A DNA stretch of 44,013 nt from Arhodomonas aquaeolei DSM 8974 (GCF_000374645.1 NZ_KB894800.1:1-44013), one strand, 5' to 3'. Positions 35,098 to 43,992 are shown, counted from the first letter of the stretch. A program made the numbers and translations. Notes: generated by a model not told the origin, from the letters alone.

Positions 35098-36434
35098 ACA
35101 GACCGCAGGCGCTGATCGTCGACGACGAGGCGGACATCCGCGACCTCGCCGAGCTCACGCTCGGGCGCATGGACATCCAGGCGCGCAGCGCCGCCAACCT
35201 CGCCGAGGCCCGGCGGCTGCTCGAGCGCGAGGCGTTCGGCCTGTGCCTGACGGACATGCGCCTGCCGGACGGGGACGGCCTCGACCTGGTGCGCCACATC
35301 ACCTCGAACTACCCGCACATGCCGGTGGCCATGATCACGGCCTACGGCAGCATCGACACCGCCATCCAGGCACTCAAGGCCGGCGCCTTCGACTTCGTCA
35401 CCAAGCCCGTGGATCTCTCGGTGCTCCGCCAGCTCGTCGAGCACGCCCTGCGCCTGAGCGAGTCCCCGGCGGATCGCCGCTCCCGGGACATCCTCCTCGG
35501 GGAGTCGTCGCCCATGCGGTCGATACGCTCGACCGTGGTAAAGGTGGCGCGCAGCCAGGCCCCGGTGTACATCTGTGGCGAATCCGGCACCGGCAAGGAG
35601 CTCATCGCCCGGCTGATCCACGACAAGGGCCCGCGCCGCGGCGAGCCGTTCGTGCCGGTGAACTGCGGGGCCATCCCCGCGGAACTCATGGAGAGCGAGT
35701 TCTTCGGCCATCGCAAGGGCAGCTTCACCGGTGCGTCAAGTGACCGCGAGGGCCTGTTCCAGGCCGCGCACGGGGGGACACTGTTCCTCGACGAGGTCGC
35801 GGACCTGCCGCCGCACATGCAGGTGAAGCTGCTGCGCGCCATCCAGGAGAAGGCGGTGCGCCCGGTAGGCAGCTCCAGCGAGGTGCCCGTCGACGTGCGC
35901 ATCCTCTCCGCCTCCCACCGCGACCTGGACGCCCTGGTCGCCGCCGGCGAGTTCCGCCAGGACCTTTTCTACCGCATCCACGTGATCCAGGTGCGCGCCC
36001 CCTCGCTGCGCGAGCACCCGGAGGACATCCCGCTGCTGGTCGACCACATGCTCCGGGCGATCACCGGCGAGACGGATCACGGCTTCACCCTGAGCGACGA
36101 CGCCCTGCGCACACTCCAGTGCTACCGCTTCCCCGGCAACGTCCGCGAGCTGGAGAACGTCCTCGAGCGTGTGGTCGCACTCAGCGACGGCAGCACGGTC
36201 ACGGCCACCGACCTCAACCTGCCCGAGGACGGCATGATGGCAAGCCCCGCCGTCCCCCTGACCCCGGAGCCCGGTGACGGCTTCGAGCTGGAATCGTACC
36301 TGGAGGACATCGAGCGCGGCCTGATCTCCCGGGCGCTGGAGAAGAGCGGCAACAACAAGACCGCCGCCGCCCAGCTTCTCGGCATCAGCTTCCGCGCCCT
36401 GCGCTACCGGCTCAAGAAGCTGGACATGGAGTAG
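35094..36434 (+). CDS. pilR: Sigma-54-dependent response regulator PilR
   Basis: This 446-residue NtrC-family regulator has a receiver domain (IVDDEADIRD, phospho-Asp in LCLTDMRLPDGDG, Lys in FVTKPVD). An AAA+ domain follows with GESGTGKE near 162, the sigma-54 contact loop KGSFTGA near 209, GGTLFLDEVADLPPHMQVKLLRAIQE and an arginine-finger region. The C-terminal Fis-type helix-turn-helix is GNNKTAAAQLLGISFRALRYRLKKL. The GSFTGA variant is, as I recall, what PilR proteins carry. It should activate the two pilin promoters at 6408 and 23437. Confidence 0.93.
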   Translation: MNRPQALIVDDEADIRDLAELTLGRMDIQARSAANLAEARRLLEREAFGLCLTDMRLPDGDGLDLVRHITSNYPHMPVAMITAYGSIDTAIQALKAGAFDFVTKPVDLSVLRQLVEHALRLSESPADRRSRDILLGESSPMRSIRSTVVKVARSQAPVYICGESGTGKELIARLIHDKGPRRGEPFVPVNCGAIPAELMESEFFGHRKGSFTGASSDREGLFQAAHGGTLFLDEVADLPPHMQVKLLRAIQEKAVRPVGSSSEVPVDVRILSASHRDLDALVAAGEFRQDLFYRIHVIQVRAPSLREHPEDIPLLVDHMLRAITGETDHGFTLSDDALRTLQCYRFPGNVRELENVLERVVALSDGSTVTATDLNLPEDGMMASPAVPLTPEPGDGFELESYLEDIERGLISRALEKSGNNKTAAAQLLGISFRALRYRLKKLDME

Positions 36435-36640
36435 CCCGGACACCGCACCACCTGCCACCGTACCCAACCTCCACTCCGGGTTCCTCTCCCTTCACGGGGG
36501 CGGGGCTACGGCCTGTGACCTTGCCGACCCACACTCCGTGCCCCTTTCCCTTCACGGGAGAGGGGCTACGACCTGTGACCTTGCCGACCCACGCTCCGGG
36601 CCCCTCTCCCTTCACGGGAGAGGGAATGGGGAGAGGGTCT
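36435..36640 (+). repeat. First block of the 60-bp tandem repeat
   Basis: At about 36483-36620 roughly two units of the 60-bp repeat (palindrome CCCCTTTCCC-TTCAC-GGGAGAGGGG, then GGCTACGRCCTGTGACCTTGCC) follow the pilR stop. The last palindrome ends in the GAATGGGGAGAGGGTCT tail. Confidence 0.85.
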
Positions 36641-36689
36641 GACCCGGCACCCGGATACGCCACTGCGAGTCGGTCGGTGCCGTAAGGCG

Positions 36690-36880
36690 GGGTGTTGGCT
36701 GCCGTGAGCAGCAAGCCTGCGGGGCCCCCGGCATGGCGGTCCCGCAAGAGCCCCGGCCTTGGGAGACCCCCTCTCCCCCAACCCCTCTCCCGCAAGGGGA
36801 GAGGGGCACTGCGCGGCCGCACACCGGTTGCTCCTGGCAGCCGACGCCCTCCGGCGAGGCGGTCGCGCAGGTCATGCACC
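36690..36880. repeat. Degenerate REP-A units and a REP-D palindrome
   Basis: GTTGGCTGCC...GAGCAGCAAGC at about 36692-36716 and GGTTGCTCCTGGCAGCCGAC at about 36826-36845 are worn REP-A units. 36768-36806 carries CCCTCTCCCCCAACCCCTCTCCC with its GGGGAGAGGGG partner. A weak REP-B-like stretch (CAGGTCATGCACCGAAG) lies near 36869. Confidence 0.6.
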
Positions 36881-36927
36881 GAAGTCACACAACGCCACGG
36901 CCTCATGCCGACAACGGATACCGCGCA

Positions 36928-37311
36928 CGACCTGTGGCCCTGCCGACCCACACTCCGTGCCCCTTTCCCTTCACGGGTGAGGGGCTACGACCTGTGACCT
37001 TGCCGACCCACGCTCCGGACCCCTTTCCCTTCACGGGTGAGGGGCTACGGCCTGTGACCTTGCCGGCCCACGCTCCGGGCCCCTTTCCCTTCACGGGTGA
37101 GGGGCTACGGCCTGTGACCTTGCCGGCCCACGCTCCGGGCCCCTCTCCCTTCACGGGAGAGGGGCTACGGCCTGTGACCTTGCCGGCCCACGCTCCGGGC
37201 CCCTTTCCCTTCACGGGTGAGGGGCTACGGCCTGTGACCTTGCCGGCCCACGCTCCGGGCCCCTCTCCCTTCACGGGAGAGGGGCTGGGGAGAGGGTGTT
37301 CACGATCACCG
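36928..37311 (+). repeat. Tandem array of about six 60-bp units containing the REP-D palindrome
   Basis: Units of exactly 60 bp repeat head to tail from about 36928 to 37290, with identical or near-identical sequence. Each has a CCC(T/C)TTTCCC/CTCTCCC-TTCAC-GGGTGA/GGGAGAGGGG palindrome, then GGCTACGGCCTGTGACCTTGCCGGCCCACGCTCCGGG in pieces. The units alternate between a TTT/GTGA and a TCT/GAGA form of the palindrome. Because 60 is a multiple of 3, open frames run through it on both strands, but this is a by-product. The array ends just before the adh stop codon. Confidence 0.92.
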
Positions 37312-37314
37312 GCC

Positions 37315-38442
37315 CTAGTCGAAGATCACCACCTGACGGATCGCCTCGCCAGCGGCGAGCCGCTCGAAACCCTCGTTGAGCTCATCCAGGCCCAGGCGAT
37401 GGGTCATCAGCCGCTCGATGGGCAGCTGCCCCTGAAGCATCATCCGGGCAAACCGGGGGATGTCGCGCACCGGCACGCAGGAGCCGACATAGGACCCTTT
37501 GAGGGTGTGCTCATTCGCGGTCAGCGACACCGCGGGGATCGTCAGCTCCGCCTTGGGATTCGGCAGCCCCGCGGTGACGGTGGTGCCGCCCCGGCGGGTG
37601 ACGTCGTAGGCGAACCTGAGCGCCGGCGCGGCACCGGCGACCTCCACGGCCAGATCCACACCGCCCCCGCTCAGCTCGCGGAGCTCCGCGACCGCATCCG
37701 GCGCGTTCGGGTCGACGGCATGGGTCGCCCCCAGTTCCAGGGCGAAGCCCCGCTTGTCCGCCGCCAGGTCCACGGCGATGATCTGGCTCGCGCCGGCGGC
37801 GATGGCGCCGAGCAGCGCTGTCAGGCCGACACCACCGAGGCCGACCACGGCACAGCTCTGCCCCGCCTGGAGGTCGCCGGAGTTGAGCACCGCGCCCGCC
37901 CCCGTGAGGACCGCGCAGCCCAGCAGTGCCGCCTTGTCCAGCGGGATCGACTTGTCGATCTTCACGCAGGATGCCTCGGAGACCACCGCGTGCCGCGAGA
38001 AGGCGGACACCCCGACGTGATGGTTGATGGTCTCGCCGTTACGGGAGATGCGCTTCCCGCCACCGATCAGCGCCCCCCTGCCGGCGGCGGCCGCGGCCGG
38101 CTCACACAGCGCGGGACGCCCCTCGGCGCAGGGCACGCAATGACCGCAGGAGGGGGCGAAGATCAGCACCACGTGGTCCCCGGGCTGGAATCGGGTGACG
38201 TTGGGGCCGACGGACTCGACCACCGCCGAGGCCTCGTGCCCGAGGGCAACGGGCATGTCACGGGGGCGGTCGCCGTTGATGACCGAGAGGTCCGAGTGAC
38301 ACAGCCCGGCGGCCGCCATCCGCACCACCATTTCGCCGGATCCCGGCTCGTCGAGTTCCGCCTCGACGATCTCCAGCGGCCGGGAATCGGTGTACGGCCG
38401 GCGTGCCCCCATCTCACGCAGCAGCGCAATTTCGGTCTTCAT
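37315..38442 (-). CDS. Zinc-dependent alcohol dehydrogenase
   Basis: This 375-residue medium-chain dehydrogenase has catalytic-zinc residues in GLCHSD and GHEASAVVESVG. A structural-zinc lobe with four Cys follows (CGHCVPC...ALC, about residues 100-114). The NAD loop is AVVGLGGVGLTALLGAIAAGA near 200, then IAVDLAADK, whose Asp suggests NAD rather than NADP. The layout resembles class III/benzyl-alcohol-type enzymes. It stands alone between the 60-bp array and a repeat-rich spacer, and the substrate cannot be told. Confidence 0.88.
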   Translation of the reverse strand: MKTEIALLREMGARRPYTDSRPLEIVEAELDEPGSGEMVVRMAAAGLCHSDLSVINGDRPRDMPVALGHEASAVVESVGPNVTRFQPGDHVVLIFAPSCGHCVPCAEGRPALCEPAAAAAGRGALIGGGKRISRNGETINHHVGVSAFSRHAVVSEASCVKIDKSIPLDKAALLGCAVLTGAGAVLNSGDLQAGQSCAVVGLGGVGLTALLGAIAAGASQIIAVDLAADKRGFALELGATHAVDPNAPDAVAELRELSGGGVDLAVEVAGAAPALRFAYDVTRRGGTTVTAGLPNPKAELTIPAVSLTANEHTLKGSYVGSCVPVRDIPRFARMMLQGQLPIERLMTHRLGLDELNEGFERLAAGEAIRQVVIFD

Positions 38443-38941
38443 CGGACGGCTCTCCTCTATCGATTGTTATCGCGTCGACCATCCCGCACCGGTCGACAGG
38501 GTGTCACGTTGTCCTGTTGATCCGTTCGCCATGCGTACACGACGTCATCTGTGCCGGAGCATACACCGCCCGGCCTGCCGGATGGGAAACCCCTGGTGCC
38601 GTTGGCCCTCCCCCCCGGAGACGCCGGCGGTGGACAGCACGGCGAAAAAAGCGCATCGCGCCTTATCGGGAAGAGATCACGGACGATGCGCAGGAGGCAG
38701 GCGCAGTCGCGGCCACCGTCGGCGACGGGGTTGTCCACGTCCGCGGGTACGCCGGCATCAGGGCCGTGTACAACATCCACTCGCAAATCCACCGAAACGC
38801 TGCACGCCTGCGGCGCACAACCGACGCGGGGCCGTTCCGGCCCGTGGGAGGGGCAGTGTCGGGCGTTCGCGTGGACCTGGCACCGCAGGCGAGCGACGGA
38901 CATCCCGCCGGGCGGCGGACATACCAACCACGACCGCCGCT

Positions 38942-38969
38942 GTCGGTTGCCTTCGAGCAACCGACCTAC
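38942..38969 (-). repeat. REP-A variant
   Basis: GTCGGTTGC and GCAACCGAC pair around CTTCGA, ending in CTAC on the plus strand. Confidence 0.65.
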
Positions 38970-39138
38970 CCGTGCTCACGGCGATTCGACCTCTGCCGTA
39001 GTCCGGCCGCGCCAGGCAGCCGATATCCCCATCAAACCCGACGTCGACCCGCTGCCCGAAGGCAACCAACAGTCGCCGGGGGACATGACGGTTGCGGGGC
39101 GTCACCGGCCGGCGGGTGGTCCAGGATCAACCTCTGCC

Positions 39139-39165
39139 GTAGGTCGGCCGCTCCTGGCAGCCGAC
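39139..39165 (+). repeat. REP-A repeat with GTAG head
   Basis: GTAG is followed by GTCGGCCGC-TCCTG-GCAGCCGAC. A similar unit lies at 38998-39023. Confidence 0.75.
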
Positions 39166-39369
39166 ATCCATCAAACCGGAAGTCGACCCGTTGCCCCTCG
39201 GCAACCGACCACCGCCAGGAGAAAATGACGGTTGCCTGGAGCGACCGCCCTACCCGGACTCATGGCTGTGCAGCGACGTCCACCTGCCCGGGGCTGACCC
39301 ACAACGGCGTCTCTCCGGGCCGGTGGCTGGCGGCAATGACCGACGCTGCCCGCCGCTTTGCGATGAACC

Positions 39370-39399
39370 AAAAAAAACCCCGATCCGGAGACCGGGGTT
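39370..39399 (-). terminator. Rho-independent terminator, minus strand
   Basis: AACCCCG and CGGGGTT pair around a 10-nt loop, followed by TTTTTT on the minus strand (plus-strand run of A at 39370-39377). No protein gene on this strand ends nearby. Confidence 0.8.
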
Positions 39400-39500
39400 G
39401 TTGCTAGCCGGGGAATGCATCGCAACAGACAGAAGGGTTGTATCAACCATGACTGCGGGTCACTGAAGACGGGGAGCCTGTCACGACCCGCAGTGGCCAG
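39370..39500 (-). ncRNA. Candidate small RNA with its own terminator
   Basis: On the minus strand this stretch can fold three hairpins: CTGCGGGTC...GACCCGCAG (39453-39461 with 39485-39493), GGTTG-TAT-CAACC (39436-39448) and a terminator (39376-39399) followed by a run of T. No open frame on that strand leads into the terminator. The 5' end is unknown; TTGCAC followed after 17 bp by TAACGT (about 39512-39540) is only a weak promoter candidate. I recognise no RNA family. Confidence 0.4.
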
Positions 39501-39548
39501 AGGCCGTAATCGACGTTACGCTTAGCACACTATCGGTGCAACGCATTC

Positions 39549-39560
39549 CACTTATAAGTG
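39549..39560. promoter_or_regulatory. Palindrome before the lysR gene, candidate operator
   Basis: CACTTATAAGTG is a perfect 12-bp palindrome 11 bp before the preferred ATG of the LysR gene. It is followed at once by ATTCAT-TCA-ATGAAT, a second inverted repeat over the start codon. Autoregulation would fit. Confidence 0.4.
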
Positions 39561-39571
39561 ATATTCATTCA

Positions 39572-40477
39572 ATGAATTTCAGGGGAATGGATCTCAACCT
39601 CCTGGTCGTCTTCGACGCCGTGCTCCATGAGGGCAGCATCACCCGTGCGGCAGCACGCCTGGAGATGAGCCAGCCCGCGACCAGCAACGCACTCAACCGC
39701 CTGCGCGAGCTCTTCCATGACCCGCTGTTCGTACGCCAGGCCCGGGGCATGACCCCTACGCCGCGCGCGCGTCAGCTCGCCGGCCCCATCCGCGAGGCGC
39801 TCACGCTGGTCCGCCATACGCTCTCCGAGCAGTGGCTGTTCGACTACGCCCACTCCCAGCACCGTTTCCGCCTGGCCATGAGCGACTACGGCGACTCGGT
39901 GATCCTCCCCCGGCTGCTGGATCACCTCGCGCGCGCCGCCCCCGGGGTCGAGCTGGACGTGGTCGCCAGCGAGCACCCGGCCGTGGCGCAGGACCTGCGC
40001 GGCGGCGAGATCGACCTCGCCATCGGCAACCGCGAGGACCTGGAACGGGAGTTCCGCAACGAGGGGCTGCTGCTGGAACAGTTCGTGTGCGTGGTCCGCT
40101 CCGATCATTCGGAGATCCGCGACCGCCTGACGATGCCGCTGTTCGCTTCGCTTCGCCACCTGGACGTGAGCCACACGCGCTACCTTTCGCGCCGCATCGA
40201 TGACGCCCTCGCCGCCGACGGCCTCTCCCGCACGGTCGCCGCGGTGGTCCCGAGCTTCCTGTCCGTGGCCCCCATCGTGGCCGCCACCGACCTCGTCGCC
40301 ACGATACCCTGGCGCGCCGCGCAGGCGTTTGCCGGAATGGGCGGACTGCGGCTGGTGCCACCGCCGCTGTCCCTCAAGGAGGCGCCGGTCAGCCAGTACT
40401 GGCACGCCAACACCGAAACCGACCAGGCGAGCCAGTGGCTGCGGCGCACCGTGCGCACCATCTGCCAGCAACTCTAG
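39572..40477 (+). CDS. LysR-family transcriptional regulator
   Basis: This regulator of about 301 residues has the N-terminal winged helix of the family (MNFRGMDLNLLVVFDAVLHEGSITRAAARLEMSQPATSNALNRLRELFHDPLFVRQARGM), followed by a periplasmic-binding-protein-like effector domain. The MNFRGMDLNLL opening resembles NodD/LeuO-type members. I prefer the ATG at 39572; GTG at 39536 and ATG at 39587 are alternatives. The EamA transporter gene begins 16 bp after its stop on the same strand, so the regulator may control that exporter. The effector is unknown. Confidence 0.9.
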   Translation: MNFRGMDLNLLVVFDAVLHEGSITRAAARLEMSQPATSNALNRLRELFHDPLFVRQARGMTPTPRARQLAGPIREALTLVRHTLSEQWLFDYAHSQHRFRLAMSDYGDSVILPRLLDHLARAAPGVELDVVASEHPAVAQDLRGGEIDLAIGNREDLEREFRNEGLLLEQFVCVVRSDHSEIRDRLTMPLFASLRHLDVSHTRYLSRRIDDALAADGLSRTVAAVVPSFLSVAPIVAATDLVATIPWRAAQAFAGMGGLRLVPPPLSLKEAPVSQYWHANTETDQASQWLRRTVRTICQQL

Positions 40478-40493
40478 GATCCACCCGTCAGTC

Positions 40494-41405
40494 ATGAGCG
40501 ACGCCTACAGCACCCGCGGCCTCGTCACGGCCTATACCGGACTCGTCCTCACCGCCGCCTTCTGGGCGGGCAACGCCGTGGTCGCCCGCGGCGTGGTGGA
40601 CACCATCCCGCCCCTGGCGCTGGCGTTCTGGCGCTGGGTGCTGGCTCTGGTGATCGTCCTGCCCTTCGGCCTGCGCCCGCTGCGCCGGGAGTGGCCGGTG
40701 GTGCGCGCACACTGGCGCGCCATGCTGCCCATCGCCGCGCTCAGCGTGGGGGCGTTCAACACCCTGCTCTACCTCGCCGCGACCACCACCACGGCGGTGA
40801 ACATCGCGCTGCTCAACTCCACGCTGCCCATCATCGTGGCCCTGCTCGCCTGGGTACTCCTTGGCGCGCGCATGCGCGGGGGCCAGGCGGCCGGCATCGC
40901 CGCCGCGCTGTGCGGCATCCTGATCGTGATCACCCAGGGCAATCCGGCAAGGCTGCTCGACCTGGACTTCCAGCCCGGCGACCTGCTCATGGTCGCGGCG
41001 GTCTCCTGCTGGGGGCTGTTCTCCGTGCTCATGCGCCGCCACCCCGTGCCGGTCTCGGCGCGCACCTTCCTCACCGCGCAGATCCTCTTCGGCGTGCCCG
41101 TGATCCTGCCGTTCTACCTGCTGGAGCTCGCCCTCGGCGGCGGCTTTGCCATGCGCCCGGCACTGGCACTGCCGTTCCTCTACGTCGCGATCTTTCCGGG
41201 GCTCATCGCGTTCTCGTGCTGGAACCTGGGCGTACGCCGCGTCGGCCCGTCGAACTCGGCGATGTTCCTCTACCTCATTCCGGTATTCGCGGCCGGGCTT
41301 TCCTGGCTGTTCCTCGGCGAGGGGCTAGCGGCATTCCACGGTGTCGGCGGCGCGTTCATCCTCGTCGGCCTCTACCTCGCCACACGTACGCCCACCGAAG
41401 ACTGA
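40494..41405 (+). CDS. EamA/DMT-family transporter
   Basis: This 303-residue inner-membrane protein has ten predicted membrane helices arranged as two EamA repeats. The first begins LTAAFWAGNAVVARGVVDTIPPLALAFWRW, the second MVAAVSCWGLFSVLMRRHPVP. Each ends in the family's closing pattern (LLNSTLPIIVALLAWVLLGARM; YLIPVFAAGLSWLFLGEGLAAFHGVGGAFILVGLYLA). DMT proteins usually export amino acids or other metabolites. It probably forms an operon with the LysR gene. Confidence 0.92.
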   Translation: MSDAYSTRGLVTAYTGLVLTAAFWAGNAVVARGVVDTIPPLALAFWRWVLALVIVLPFGLRPLRREWPVVRAHWRAMLPIAALSVGAFNTLLYLAATTTTAVNIALLNSTLPIIVALLAWVLLGARMRGGQAAGIAAALCGILIVITQGNPARLLDLDFQPGDLLMVAAVSCWGLFSVLMRRHPVPVSARTFLTAQILFGVPVILPFYLLELALGGGFAMRPALALPFLYVAIFPGLIAFSCWNLGVRRVGPSNSAMFLYLIPVFAAGLSWLFLGEGLAAFHGVGGAFILVGLYLATRTPTED

Positions 41406-41604
41406 ACTGACTCCGGGCACCGGCACCGCCGGCCACGACATACCGGTGTGAACCTCGCCCCGGCCGACGAGACGGGCTGGCGCGCTGAAGAGCGACAGTG
41501 CCGCCGGGCCGGCGCGTAGTATGCTTCAGGGATGAGGCGCGACGCCCGGCGGCGGCGCTGTGGACGGGCACCGGCCCGTGGCGGGGACGGAGGGCGAAGA
41601 ACGC

Positions 41605-43110
41605 ATGTACGAGGCCGCCTACGGACTTCACGGCCGCGCGTTCGCGCTGCCTCCCGATCCGGGCTTCCTCTTCCTGGGCCGGGCCCACCGCGAGGCCCTC
41701 GCGCACCTGGTCTACGGCGTGCGCGAACGCACCGGTTTCGTGCTGCTCACCGGCGAGGTCGGCACCGGCAAGACCCTGCTCGCCCGCGCCCTGCTGGAGC
41801 GGTTGCCGGGGGACGTGGACACCGCCTGGCTGTACCGCCCGGCGGAGTCGACCGAGGGCTTCGTCGCCGCGGTGCTGCGCGAACTCGGTGAAACGCCTGA
41901 GCCAGACGCGGACGCGACCGCACTGGTTGCCCAGCTCAACCGCCGGCTGCTCGACGCCCACGCCCGGGGGCGCACCACTGTACTGCTGGTTGACGAGGCA
42001 CAGACGCTGCCGGCAGCAGTGCTGGAGCAACTGCGGCTTCTCACCAACCTGGAAACCCGCCACGAGAAGCTCCTGCAGATCCTGCTCGTGGGGCAGCCCG
42101 AGCTGGCCGCGACCCTCGCGCGAACGGACATGCGCCAGGTCGCGCAGCGCATCACCGCACGCTACCACCTCCGCCCCTTCGAGCGCGGCGAGACCCGCGC
42201 CTACGTCCGCCACCGCCTCAGCGCCGCCGGCGGCGATCCCGGCCTGTTCACGGAGGGCGCCGTGCGCGCCCTGCACGAGGCGAGCGGGGGCATTCCCCGG
42301 CTGATCAACGTGATCGCCGACCGTGCCCTGCTCGGCGGCTATGCCCGGGGGCGGCGGCGCATCGGCCGGGGGCTCGTGCGCCAGGCCGCCCTGGAGCTCG
42401 GCCACGAGCACGACAGTGCCTGGCAGTGGCCCGCCGTGGCCATCGCCACCGTACTCGCGTCGGTCGCCGTGGTGTGGCCGTTCCTCGCCCATGACCGGGA
42501 ACACGCCCCGCCCCGCCTGGAGGACCCGGCGAAGGTTGTCGCCACAGCGGCCTACACCCGTGCCGATGACGCGGTGAACGCGTTACTCGCGCGCATGGGC
42601 ATCGCCGCGGACCGGGGCGACGGCGGCGGCCCGGCGGGATGCGCCCGGGCCCGGCTGGCCGGCTACGCCTGCCTGCACTTCGCCGCGGACTGGCCGGCGC
42701 TCGCCCGGCTCCGCCGTCCGGCCCTGCTGGAGCTGCACGAGGACGGCCGCGCCGGCAGCGTCCTCGCCGAGGGCGTCACCTCCGCCGGCGCGACACTCCG
42801 CCGGGGCAACACCACGCACCCCGCCTCACGCACGGCACTGCTGCCGCTGTGGACCGGTGACGCCCTGGTGGTCTGGCGCCCGCCCGGGCTTACCCCGCTG
42901 CCGGCGGGCCCCGGCGACGACGGCGAGTCCGTACGCTGGCTGCGCGGACGGCTGCACACCCCGGCACTGCCGGACCTGGCCACGCGCTTCGATCCGGCAC
43001 TGGCGGCGCAGCTGCGTGACTACCAGCACCAGCTCGGGCTGCCCGTCACCGGGCGGCTGGATGCGGTGACCCTGTTCTACCTGCGCGAAACCGAGAGCGG
43101 GGAGGGCTGA
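41605..43110 (+). CDS. gspA: GspA/ExeA-type ATPase with peptidoglycan-binding domain
   Basis: This 501-residue protein starts MYEAAYGLHGRAFALPPDPGFLFLG. It has an AAA ATPase with Walker A GEVGTGKTLLARALL near 51 and Walker B TTVLLVDEAQTLP, a QPELAATL segment, a membrane helix at about 275-293, a periplasmic domain and a C-terminal peptidoglycan-binding repeat (LRDYQHQLGLPVTGRLDAVTLFYL). With GspB it helps place the type II secretion secretin in the cell wall. I start at the ATG at 41605. gspB follows with no gap. Confidence 0.92.
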   Translation: MYEAAYGLHGRAFALPPDPGFLFLGRAHREALAHLVYGVRERTGFVLLTGEVGTGKTLLARALLERLPGDVDTAWLYRPAESTEGFVAAVLRELGETPEPDADATALVAQLNRRLLDAHARGRTTVLLVDEAQTLPAAVLEQLRLLTNLETRHEKLLQILLVGQPELAATLARTDMRQVAQRITARYHLRPFERGETRAYVRHRLSAAGGDPGLFTEGAVRALHEASGGIPRLINVIADRALLGGYARGRRRIGRGLVRQAALELGHEHDSAWQWPAVAIATVLASVAVVWPFLAHDREHAPPRLEDPAKVVATAAYTRADDAVNALLARMGIAADRGDGGGPAGCARARLAGYACLHFAADWPALARLRRPALLELHEDGRAGSVLAEGVTSAGATLRRGNTTHPASRTALLPLWTGDALVVWRPPGLTPLPAGPGDDGESVRWLRGRLHTPALPDLATRFDPALAAQLRDYQHQLGLPVTGRLDAVTLFYLRETESGEG

Positions 43111-43800
43111 ATGTCCTATATCCTGGATGCCCTTCGGCGCTCCGAGTCCGAACGGCACGGCGACGGGCCGGGGGGCCACACACCGCCGCCACCCGTGCGC
43201 CCCCGCCGGCCGGCTGTAACGCCCGTGCTGGCCGCCACCGCGGCGGGGATCGTCGCGTTGGCCATCGCGGCCTATCTGGCAACCCGCCCCACCCCGGCAC
43301 CGGTCCCACCGGTGACCGGCCCGGTCGGCGAGTCGCTGCTGGCGGATGCGGCCGTGGACGGGCGGGTCGCCGGCGACAGCGCGGCGGATGCCGCGGCCAC
43401 GCCCGCCCCTGTTCCCAGGACGGTTGCGGCCGGCAAACGCGTGGAGAGGCGCGCCGGCAAGGACCCGGATACCGGCACCGGGACGGACAACCATGGTGGT
43501 CCTGCGGAGACCACGGACGCCGTAGCGACGCCACCGGCCGTGGACGGCGGCAGCGGCCCGGTCACGCCCTGGGGCCAGCTGCCGCTGACCTACCGCGCCC
43601 AGGTACCGACCTTCGCGATCAACGTTCACGTCTACGCCCCGGAGCCGGCCCGCCGTTTCGTGATGGTGGACATGAAGCGCTACCGCGAGGGTGACACCCT
43701 CCCCGTCGGCCCGCGGGTCGAGTCGATCACCAGTGACGGGTTGGTGCTGGCCTGGCGAGGGCGCCGCTTCCTCTGGCCGGTGGATGGCCCGCCGCGCTAG
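43111..43800 (+). CDS. gspB: GspB/ExeB-type secretion assembly protein
   Basis: This 229-residue protein opens MSYILDALRRSESER, the hallmark cytoplasmic start of GspB proteins. A membrane helix follows (about 36-57), then a long Pro/Ala/Asp-rich periplasmic linker. The C-terminal GspB domain is PLTYRAQVPTFAINVHVYAPEPARRFVMVDMKRYREGDTL...VLAWRGRRFLWPV. It pairs with GspA in the inner membrane. No other type II secretion genes are in the window. Confidence 0.92.
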   Translation: MSYILDALRRSESERHGDGPGGHTPPPPVRPRRPAVTPVLAATAAGIVALAIAAYLATRPTPAPVPPVTGPVGESLLADAAVDGRVAGDSAADAAATPAPVPRTVAAGKRVERRAGKDPDTGTGTDNHGGPAETTDAVATPPAVDGGSGPVTPWGQLPLTYRAQVPTFAINVHVYAPEPARRFVMVDMKRYREGDTLPVGPRVESITSDGLVLAWRGRRFLWPVDGPPR

Positions 43801-43992
43801 CGCCTCGCCCGGGCCCACGGCCGACAGGGAGATGCCGCCACCCGCTCGCCGCTCAACAACAGCTCGACTGCTGTCGACAGCCGACATTCCCGCATGACAT
43901 CGGAGAACGTCGGGCGCCGGCCCCTGGACAACGGCCGGGCTCGGCCGTACGCGTGGACCAGGCGCCGCAGGCGTTAAGACACCACCGGAGAT

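Larger units (their letters stand above)
38443..39364. other. Gene-free spacer with decayed repeats and a possible gene remnant
   Basis: I see no intact gene. REP-A-like units occur at 38942-38969 (minus, CTAC end), 38998-39023 (GTAG head) and 39139-39165 (GTAG head), with worn copies near 39050, 39190 and 39225. A protein-like segment at about 38665-38815 (IAPYREEITDDAQEAGAVAA, then VGDGVVHVRGYAG) may be a remnant, but I do not recognise it. Confidence 0.5.

Noticed and set aside
36928-37290. CRISPR array
   Set aside because: The whole 60-bp unit repeats with no unique spacers, and no cas genes are present.
36903-37311. Long open frames on both strands through the 60-bp array, encoding 20-residue repeats
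   Set aside because: The period is a multiple of three, so any stop-free frame stays open automatically. There is no start context, and the same repeats occur singly in non-coding spacers.
38457-38960. 167-codon minus-strand open frame in the adh-lysR spacer
   Set aside because: It runs through REP-like repeats, has odd composition (rich in Cys, Arg and Pro) and lacks a ribosome-binding site.
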